From JAWXUE01 sp044432925 (GTDB taxonomy: Bacteria; Bacillota_I; Bacilli_A; Acholeplasmatales; Anaeroplasmataceae), in contig JAWXUE010000022.1 of the NCBI GenBank assembly GCA_044432925.1, positions 1 through 19,450 on the forward strand: a stretch of DNA of 19,450 bases, read 5' to 3'. Below, one piece after another: positions 13,435 to 19,450 of the stretch. The position numbers were made by a program, and so were the translations under genes. A model generated the notes under the pieces. It was not told the DNA's origin, did not search any database, and saw only the letters and a list, made by a program, of their open reading frames with translations. Every line of letters starts with the position of its first letter. Positions within the stretch are counted from its first letter, which is position 1.

Positions 13435-13784
13435 TGACATTTTTATTTGCTTTTTTAATAGGCGGTTGTATTTGTATGATAGGTCAATTAGTTTATGATA
13501 TCTTTAAATTATCTTTAGGACATATAACAGCAATATTAGTAGTTAGTGGTGTATTATTAGATAGTTTTAACTTTTATGATAAATTAATTGAAATATCAGG
13601 AGCGGGTGCATTAATACCTATTACTAGTTTTGGACATACAATGATTCATAGTGCTCTAGAGGGTTATCAAGAAGTAGGAATATTTGGATTTTTTGAAGGT
13701 ATACTAGGAAGTGTTTCTTTTGGTATATCAATTGTTATAATTTTATCTTTTATAAATGCATTAATTTTTAAACCTAAACATTGA
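13434..13784 (+). CDS. spoVAE: Stage V sporulation protein SpoVAE
   Basis: This 116-residue membrane protein is the third core member of the SpoVA channel and corresponds to SpoVAEB of Bacillus. It has about three or four hydrophobic segments and the signatures FLIGGCICMIGQLVYD (about 6-21), NFYDKLIEISGAGALIPITSFGHTMIHSALEG (about 46-77) and a C-terminal membrane helix. It is a clear distant relative of SpoVAC in this cluster (ICxxxQ, the YDK-I pair, A-G-x-x-x-P-I-x-x-F), as usual for this family. The ATG overlaps the spoVAD stop by one base. The stop codon lies inside the loop of the cluster's terminator. spoVAA, spoVAB, spoVAEA and spoVAF do not follow it. Confidence 0.94.
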   Translation: MTFLFAFLIGGCICMIGQLVYDIFKLSLGHITAILVVSGVLLDSFNFYDKLIEISGAGALIPITSFGHTMIHSALEGYQEVGIFGFFEGILGSVSFGISIVIILSFINALIFKPKH

Positions 13785-13796
13785 TTAGGTTTTTTT
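13770..13796 (+). terminator. Terminator of the spoIIA-spoVA cluster
   Basis: AAACCTAA (13770-13777) pairs with TTAGGTTT (13785-13792) around a 7-nt loop that contains the TGA stop of spoVAE, and is followed by T to 13796. Confidence 0.85.
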
Positions 13797-13819
13797 CTTT
13801 AATATAATTAATATAAAGT

Positions 13820-13848
13820 TTGACCCATACATATAATTGTGTTATAAT
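13820..13848 (+). promoter_or_regulatory. Strong sigma-A promoter of the nucleoside kinase gene
   Basis: TTGACC (13820-13825), a 17-base spacer and TATAAT (13843-13848) with an extended TG at 13840-13841. Expected start of transcription is about 13855. This is the best promoter in the window. Confidence 0.85.
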
Positions 13849-13888
13849 ATAATACCCAAGAAAACGATTACAAAAAAGGAGAATTTAT

Positions 13889-15526
13889 ATGAAAATAAAA
13901 GTAAATAATAAAGAATATAATTATGATAAAGAAGTTAATTTAGAGGCTTTAGCAAAAGAATTAAAGATTAATGCTTATTGCGCTAAGGTAGATAATAGAT
14001 TAAGAGAGTTAACTTATAATGTTAATAGCGATTGTACTGTTGAATTTCTTGATTTAACTAATGGTGATGCTGTTAATGTATACCAAGCAACACTACGTTA
14101 TGTAACTGCTATGGCAATAAGTAATATTGATTCATGTGCTGATGTTGTATTTAACTCAAGTATTTCTAGAAGTTTTTATTGCGATATAGTTAATTCTAAA
14201 AATAAAATTGATTTAAAATATTTAACTAAAGTAGAAGAAGAAATTAAAAGAATTATAAAAAGTGATTATAAAATTACTAGAACTACTCTAAATAAAAAAG
14301 AAGCTTTAGTAAATTATAAAAAATTACAATACAATGATAAAGCTGAAGTATTAGCTTATAGACCTGAGGATACTGTTCATTTTTATGAGTGTAATAAATA
14401 TTTAAATTATATGTTTGGATATATGTTACCTAGTACTTCTTATTTAAATGAGTTTAAAATTAAACCATATTTCCCTGGGTTTATTCTACAATATCCTAGA
14501 GCAGAAGCTGGTGGGGTTATTCCTAAGTTTGAAGATGCACCTACTTTTTCAACAGCATTAAAAAAATCAAACAAATGGGGACAAATGATTAAAGGAAGTT
14601 ATATTTCTCAAATGAATAAAAAAATTGAGAATTTAGAAGAAGTTGAATTTATCAATTTATGTGAAGCAAAACATAATATGCAACTTGCTGAATTAGGAAG
14701 TTTAATAAAAGAGAAAATAGAAAATATTAGATTAATAGCGGTTGCTGGACCATCATCAAGTGGGAAAACAACTTTTACTAATAGATTAAAAATAGAGTTA
14801 ATGATAAGAGGAATTAATCCTGTTATGATTTCTATTGATGATTATTATTTAGGTAAAAGTGAAGCTCCTAAAAATGAAGATGGATCTCCTGACTTAGAGC
14901 ATATAAACGCGTTAGACGTGGATTTATTCAATAAAGACATGTTAGCATTAATTAGTGGTGAAGAAGTACAATTACCTCATTTTAACTTTGAAACAGGTAA
15001 AAGAGAATTAGGTAAAGTTGTACAAGTGAATGAAAATACTCCAATCTTAATTGAAGGGATTCATGCTTTAAATGAATTATTAACTGAATCAATTCCTTCT
15101 AACCAAAAGTTCCGTATTTATATTTCACCTCAAGTACAAATGCATATTGATAATCATAATCCTATTAGTATTACTGATATCAGATTATTAAGAAGAATGG
15201 TAAGAGATTTTAAATTTAGAAATTCTCCTGCTGAGGAAACATTAGGTATGTGGTCTAGTGTTAGACGTGGTGAGTTTAGATGGATATATCCTAATCAAGA
15301 AAATGCTGATTTTGTATTTAACTCAGAATTAACTTATGAGTTATGTGTACTTAAAAAATATGCATTACCTTTATTAGAAAAAATTCCAAATGATTCTGTA
15401 TACTTTATTCAAGCAAATAGATTAGTTAAATTCTTAAAGTATTTTAAAGATATTGAAGATGAATGGATACCTTGTAATTCTTTATTAAGAGAATTTATTG
15501 GTAGAAGTAGTTTTTATAGAAGATAA
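13889..15526 (+). CDS. Nucleoside (uridine) kinase with TGS and ThrRS-like N-terminal domains
   Basis: The N-terminus (about 1-65) is a TGS-like domain ending in FLDLTNGDAVNVYQATLRY. Residues about 66-240 resemble the second additional domain of threonyl-tRNA synthetase and have lost its zinc site, but keep GYMLPSTSYLNEFKIKPYFPGFILQYPR. Residues about 280-480 form a P-loop kinase of the uridine kinase/phosphoribulokinase family: Walker A GPSSSGKTT at 287-295, ISIDDYYLGK at 314-323, DVDLF at 343, LPHFNFETGKR at 362-372 and ILIEGIHALN at 386-395. The length of 545 fits this Firmicutes family, usually annotated as uridine or nucleoside kinase; the true substrate in vivo is less certain. AAAGGAG precedes the ATG by 7 nt. 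It is a single-gene unit with its own strong promoter and terminator. Confidence 0.9.
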   Translation: MKIKVNNKEYNYDKEVNLEALAKELKINAYCAKVDNRLRELTYNVNSDCTVEFLDLTNGDAVNVYQATLRYVTAMAISNIDSCADVVFNSSISRSFYCDIVNSKNKIDLKYLTKVEEEIKRIIKSDYKITRTTLNKKEALVNYKKLQYNDKAEVLAYRPEDTVHFYECNKYLNYMFGYMLPSTSYLNEFKIKPYFPGFILQYPRAEAGGVIPKFEDAPTFSTALKKSNKWGQMIKGSYISQMNKKIENLEEVEFINLCEAKHNMQLAELGSLIKEKIENIRLIAVAGPSSSGKTTFTNRLKIELMIRGINPVMISIDDYYLGKSEAPKNEDGSPDLEHINALDVDLFNKDMLALISGEEVQLPHFNFETGKRELGKVVQVNENTPILIEGIHALNELLTESIPSNQKFRIYISPQVQMHIDNHNPISITDIRLLRRMVRDFKFRNSPAEETLGMWSSVRRGEFRWIYPNQENADFVFNSELTYELCVLKKYALPLLEKIPNDSVYFIQANRLVKFLKYFKDIEDEWIPCNSLLREFIGRSSFYRR

Positions 15527-15533
15527 AATTAAA

Positions 15534-15577
15534 CAAATAAAAAACTTAGTTACGTATAATAGTAACTAAGTTTTTTT
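15534..15577. terminator. Bidirectional terminator between the nucleoside kinase and DegV genes
   Basis: A 12-bp perfect stem, AAACTTAGTTAC (15542-15553) with GTAACTAAGTTT (15562-15573), has a T run on its right and an A-rich run on its left. It can therefore stop the convergent genes from both sides. Confidence 0.85.
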
Positions 15578-15590
15578 ATTTATATTTATA

Positions 15591-16421
15591 TTAAAATGAT
15601 ACAATGATCCCTTTTTCTAAAGCATAAAAAGAACATAAACCTTTCATTGATTGAATTCTAACACTAATAAAATTGTATTTATCGCAAATAAGTTTTTTAA
15701 TTTCAGTAGCAACTTCTAAATCAAAACAATGAGCTATAATTAAGTTTCTCTCACTAATATTACTAACAGTTTCACCAATCATTTCTACTAAACGATTAAG
15801 TGCTGCTTTAGTAGTACGTTTCTTTTCTACTAAAGTAATTTCACCTACTTCATTAGCTGTAGCAATAGGTTTAATATTTAATAAACTACCTAATAAGCCA
15901 GATACTTTACTAATACGTCCATTTTTAACTAAGTTATCAAAACTATCTAATACGAATAATAATTGAGTATCAATTGAAAATTGTTCTACTTGTTTAACAA
16001 TATCATCAAATGATAAATCTTGTTTCATTAATTCATAACATTTCTCAGCAATTAAAACTAATGCACCACTTGTTGATTTAGAATCAATTACATGTACATT
16101 TTTATCAACCATATCCGCAGCTAATCTTGCAGAGTTAAATGTACCTGATAATTTAGAACTTAATGTAATACAAATAGTATTTTCAGCTTTATTAAACATT
16201 TCTTCAAATGCTCCTACAGGTGGACAAGAAGAAGTAGATTTTTCTTTTAAAGAATGCATTTCTTTTAACATAACATCTATATTTAATCCTGGTTCATCAA
16301 TAAAGTCTTTCCCTCCAACATGAATAGACAAAGGTACAATATTTAATAATATATTTTCATCAGCAAAATGTTCTTTTAACATATCGCTTGAACTATCAAC
16401 AACAATTTGAAACTTTTTCAT
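15591..16421 (-). CDS. DegV/FakB-family fatty-acid-binding protein
   Basis: Members of this family bind a fatty acid in a deep pocket; those studied as FakB present it to the kinase FakA, which makes acyl phosphate for membrane lipid synthesis. The 276-residue product has the family blocks VVDSSSD at 7-13, IVPLSIHVGGKDFID at 28-42, STSSCPPVGAFEEMF at 62-76 with the fatty-acid carboxylate-binding Thr/Ser, ITLSSKLSGTFNSA at 85-98, IDSKSTSGA at 112-120, LDSFDNLVKNGRIS at 158-171 and IIAHCFD with His231. Length is normal (about 280). No fakA is in the window. AGGAGG lies 7 nt before the ATG, in a leader almost identical to that of the M60-like gene. It has its own promoter and a shared terminator. 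Confidence 0.92.
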   Translation of the reverse strand: MKKFQIVVDSSSDMLKEHFADENILLNIVPLSIHVGGKDFIDEPGLNIDVMLKEMHSLKEKSTSSCPPVGAFEEMFNKAENTICITLSSKLSGTFNSARLAADMVDKNVHVIDSKSTSGALVLIAEKCYELMKQDLSFDDIVKQVEQFSIDTQLLFVLDSFDNLVKNGRISKVSGLLGSLLNIKPIATANEVGEITLVEKKRTTKAALNRLVEMIGETVSNISERNLIIAHCFDLEVATEIKKLICDKYNFISVRIQSMKGLCSFYALEKGIIVSF

Positions 16422-16452
16422 AATAAATCCTCCTAATATATTTCATAATATA

Positions 16453-16481
16453 ATTATTACATATTAAGTTTGGAATGTCAA
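16453..16481 (-). promoter_or_regulatory. Promoter of the DegV-family gene
   Basis: On the minus strand TTGACA (plus 16476-16481), a 17-base spacer and AATAAT (plus 16453-16458, one mismatch to consensus) precede the AGGAGG of the gene by about 20 bases. Confidence 0.65.
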
Positions 16482-16500
16482 ATAGTTTGATAGTAAAACT

Positions 16501-16537
16501 AAATAAAAAATAAAACTACTAAATTAATAGTAGTTTT
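16501..16537 (-). terminator. Terminator of the SNF2 helicase gene
   Basis: AAAACTACTA (16512-16521) pairs with TAGTAGTTTT (16528-16537) around AATTAA. On the minus strand it is followed by a U-rich run (plus 16501-16510). It overlaps the TAA stop of the gene. Confidence 0.85.
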
Positions 16538-19450
16538 AAGATAATAAAAATGATAAATCATCTGGTTGTACACTGAAATTTGCTTCATCATTATCTATAA
16601 TTGAATTAGCAAGTTTTGATTTTTTGTCTTGAAGAAGTAATACTCTTTCTTCAATTGTTTTAGCACATACAATTTTAATTACATTAACAGTATTTTTTTG
16701 TCCCATTCTATGAGCTCTATCTGTAGCTTGCGCCTCAGCACTTAAATTCCACCATGGATCTAAATGAATAACTGTATCAGCAGATACTAAGTTTAAACCA
16801 GTACCACCTGCTTTTAAAGATATTAAGAATACTTTTATATCATCTTGATTATTAAACTCATTAACTAAATCTAATCTTTCTTTTGATTTAGTATCACCTG
16901 TTAATATTAAATTTGATATATCTAATTCATCAAGTTTATCTTTTAAAATATCTAATGCTTTTGTGAACTGAGAGAAGATAAGTATTTTATGATTTCCAAA
17001 AATAGCTTTATTAACTAATTCAATTGTTAAATCAATTTTAGCTTCCTCAGAATTATAATCTTCTAAGAACATACTAGGAGCTACACATATTTGTCTTAAT
17101 CTAGTAATCATAGAAAGTATTTCAACTTTTGTTTTTTGTTGTGATGCTATTTTAATTTGATTAATATAAGCATGATATAATTTTTCTTGTTCACCAGTTA
17201 ACTCAGCATAGTAAACTTCTTCAATTTTATCAGGTAAATCTTTAAGTACTTGTTTCTTAGTTCTTCTTAGAATAAATGGCGTTATCTTGCTCTTTAATAG
17301 TTCTAATGATTCTTTATCTGAAGACATAATTAATCTCTCGTATCTATCTTTAAAAGTATTATAAGAAGATAAATAACCAGGCATTATAAAATCAAATATA
17401 CTCCATAAATCTGCTAATGAATTTTCAACAGGAGTACCTGTTAGGGCGAATTTAATTTCACTTTTTAAACTCTTAGTAACTTTAGCTTTTCTAGTAGTAT
17501 GGTTTTTTATATATTGTGCCTCGTCGATTATTAAAAATCTAAATTCATTAGTGTAATATTCAATATCTCTAATTAATGAATCGTATGAAGTAATATATAT
17601 TGTCTTAGAATTTGTTAGGGCGGTAATGATATTTTTTCTTTGAGTAGATGTACCGTTTATTGCTTTAACATTAATATTAGGACACCATTTAACACATTCA
17701 CTATACCAGTTATAAATAAGTGATGTAGGAGCGACTATTAAACTAGGTTTATCTATTTTATCTGATGATATTAAAGATAACATTTCTAAAGTCTTACCTA
17801 ATCCCATATCATCAGCTAATACAGCTCCAAAGTTATATTTAGAAACTATCTTTAACCAATTAAATGCTTCATATTGATAACTTCTTAAAATATTTTTTAA
17901 ATTAACTGGTAATTCATATTTAGCATCTTTATAATTTTTTAATTCATTTATAACATCTTGAATCTTTTCATCAACAACAACATCGTCATCATTAACAAAT
18001 TTCATTATAAAAGATTCAGGTTTAGATGTAGCATCTTTTAAATTTTTATAATCTAAATCAAAGTCATCTATCATATCAACTATGTTTTGTACATCATCAT
18101 CAATTCTTACTATTACATCATCTTTTAATTGTACGTAAGAAGCTTTTCTTTTATAAGCTTTTATTATTCTTTCTAATTCATTACTTGTATATTGAGATTC
18201 TACATTTAATTCAATTAAATTAACTTTATAATTTGCTTTTAAAATAACTTTAGGACTATTATTAACACTTAAGTTCTTTAAATTATTTGATAAGAAAATA
18301 GCACCAAAATTTTTAATAGGCGTTAAGTCTGCTTCAGTAAAAGCAACTATTTGATCAACATCTGTAATTTTATTATTTTTAATATTAAAATTTTCTAATA
18401 TAGAAAGATATTTTTTTATTACATTTTTATTTAACGAAGATATATTATTTAATTCTTTTTTTATACCTTCTTCATAATACTTTGATTGAAGTATTAAAAC
18501 ACTATCTATTAAATCAAAATATGATTCAATTTTTAATTCTACATCAGGATATAAATTTTTTAGTTTATCATCTATATTAACAATATTTTTCACCTTAGGA
18601 TAAATATTAGTCATAAACTCATCTTTAACTAAATTGATAGGTAAAGGAGAATTATTTTCTAACATACTAAATAATTTTAATTCATGTTTATTTAATGAAT
18701 ATAAGTATGTAGATTTACAATCTAATCCAACTAATCCATTAATTGATTTTAAATAATGTAATAAATCTAATTTTTCTAAAGTTATAAATTGTTCATTAGC
18801 ACTAATAGAAATAGTTCTTTCTTCTAAATTATTAATTACTGTATATTCTTCATTATTTAATGTAAAAGATATTTCTTCATTTTTAAATAATATTAAAATG
18901 TTATAAAGTAATTTAGGAACTAACTTTAATTCTTTATTTTTTGTTTCTGTATATAAATCAGCAACATCTAATAAATCAATTAATTTAACAGCTTTATCTT
19001 CAAAACAATCTATTGTATGTGTAAACTCTAATTCTTTACCATAAGAAAAATAATTCATTTCTGAAACTCTTTCTAAAAATTCACTAACATTTTGAATTGA
19101 ATATAATTTTTCTAATCCAATTTTTAATTTTAAAAATACATTATTTTTCTTTATTACAAAATGGGGTATTAACCTAACGTCAGTTATATCAGATTCTACA
19201 TTTAAAAAATTAATTAAATCGTTTTGGAGTCTTTGTTCTCTAGAAAAAGCATTTACTTTTTCTTGTTTAACTTTACTTATTTTATAAGTGTTCATAATAT
19301 AAAGTATAAAAGCAGTAGTATGATCACAAATATTACTATAAAGTTCTTTTTCACAAGTACACATGTAATATTGTAGGAAAAACTTATCGTTTTCTTTTTC
19401 AATTATTACTTCAATATCGTAAGTACCAGAAGAATATGGGTCTTTAAATA
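16536..19450 (-). CDS. SWIM zinc finger SNF2-family helicase (5' end outside window)
   Basis: The reading frame stays open to the right edge of the window, so the gene is 5'-partial. The ATG at 19364 is internal: before it the frame reads on (DIEVIIEKENDKFFLQYY), and just after it lies a SWIM zinc finger, CTC-x9-CDH, which would be cut off from its usual N-terminal lead-in. Next come a long SNF2-associated region (plus about 18000-19300), then the two RecA-like domains: motif I ADDMGLGKT (plus about 17797-17825), DEAQ box (plus about 17515-17530), LTGTPVENSLADLWSIFDF, the motif IV region ILIFSQF, motif V KAGGTGLNLVSAD and motif VI QATDRAHRMGQ (plus about 16695-16735). These are DNA translocases of the Rad54/HepA type; the bacterial SWIM-SNF2 group is common in Bacillota and its exact job is unclear, most likely chromosome or transcription remodelling. 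All ATPase motifs look intact. Confidence 0.95.
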   Translation of the reverse strand, partial: FKDPYSSGTYDIEVIIEKENDKFFLQYYMCTCEKELYSNICDHTTAFILYIMNTYKISKVKQEKVNAFSREQRLQNDLINFLNVESDITDVRLIPHFVIKKNNVFLKLKIGLEKLYSIQNVSEFLERVSEMNYFSYGKELEFTHTIDCFEDKAVKLIDLLDVADLYTETKNKELKLVPKLLYNILILFKNEEISFTLNNEEYTVINNLEERTISISANEQFITLEKLDLLHYLKSINGLVGLDCKSTYLYSLNKHELKLFSMLENNSPLPINLVKDEFMTNIYPKVKNIVNIDDKLKNLYPDVELKIESYFDLIDSVLILQSKYYEEGIKKELNNISSLNKNVIKKYLSILENFNIKNNKITDVDQIVAFTEADLTPIKNFGAIFLSNNLKNLSVNNSPKVILKANYKVNLIELNVESQYTSNELERIIKAYKRKASYVQLKDDVIVRIDDDVQNIVDMIDDFDLDYKNLKDATSKPESFIMKFVNDDDVVVDEKIQDVINELKNYKDAKYELPVNLKNILRSYQYEAFNWLKIVSKYNFGAVLADDMGLGKTLEMLSLISSDKIDKPSLIVAPTSLIYNWYSECVKWCPNINVKAINGTSTQRKNIITALTNSKTIYITSYDSLIRDIEYYTNEFRFLIIDEAQYIKNHTTRKAKVTKSLKSEIKFALTGTPVENSLADLWSIFDFIMPGYLSSYNTFKDRYERLIMSSDKESLELLKSKITPFILRRTKKQVLKDLPDKIEEVYYAELTGEQEKLYHAYINQIKIASQQKTKVEILSMITRLRQICVAPSMFLEDYNSEEAKIDLTIELVNKAIFGNHKILIFSQFTKALDILKDKLDELDISNLILTGDTKSKERLDLVNEFNNQDDIKVFLISLKAGGTGLNLVSADTVIHLDPWWNLSAEAQATDRAHRMGQKNTVNVIKIVCAKTIEERVLLLQDKKSKLANSIIDNDEANFSVQPDDLSFLLS

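Noticed and set aside
12008..13784. SpoVAC and SpoVAE as a recent local duplication
   Set aside because: Their similarity is low and is an ancient feature of the SpoVA family in general, not specific to this genome.

Overview
The window is about 19.5 kb of very AT-rich DNA (by eye roughly a quarter G+C) from a spore-forming low-GC Gram-positive bacterium (Bacillota). It carries a spoIIAA-spoIIAB-sigF-spoVAC-spoVAD-spoVAE cluster, strong purine-rich ribosome binding sites, sigma-A type promoters and short intrinsic terminators. TGA is a real stop codon here: it ends five genes, four of them in overlaps, or stop-hairpin arrangements, that leave no alternative. Recoding mollicutes are therefore excluded. 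A host-associated or uncultured member of the Bacilli/Erysipelotrichia side is the most natural guess, but that is inference.

Layout. (1) 94-6342: two large exported proteins in one operon. The first is a lipoprotein with an M60 (enhancin-like) peptidase architecture that has lost the zinc motif. The second is a membrane-anchored multidomain protein with an intact transglutaminase-like Cys-His-Asp triad. (2) 6387-6947, minus strand: a small two-helix membrane protein with a DUF3592-like external domain. (3) 7080-8355: a two-gene unit, a small helix-turn-helix protein followed by a coiled-coil/hydrophobic-hairpin protein that I do not recognise. (4) 8414-10481: three genes joined by 4-nt overlaps, a membrane M28 metallopeptidase, a short YaaA and 3-methyladenine glycosylase Tag. 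The last two suggest oxidative and alkylation damage protection. (5) 10671-13784: the sporulation cluster, which combines the forespore sigma-F switch with the dipicolinic acid channel genes in the same order as in Bacillus but reduced to six genes. The sigma factor is unusually short and divergent. (6) 13889-15526: a TGS/ThrRS-like-domain nucleoside kinase with its own strong promoter. (7) Minus strand: a DegV/FakB fatty-acid-binding protein and a SWIM-SNF2 helicase whose 5' end lies beyond the right edge of the window.

The genome is tightly packed. Almost every transcription unit ends in a hairpin that overlaps or abuts the stop codon, and genes inside operons overlap by 1 to 26 nt. No tRNA, rRNA, CRISPR array, insertion sequence or prophage gene was seen. 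No gene-free stretch exceeds 300 bases; the longest is 180 bases (10491-10670 approximately) and holds a terminator and the presumed spoIIA promoter. The most unusual items are the inactive-looking M60 lipoprotein paired with a transglutaminase-like protein, the compact SigF, and the unrecognised HTH/membrane gene pair.
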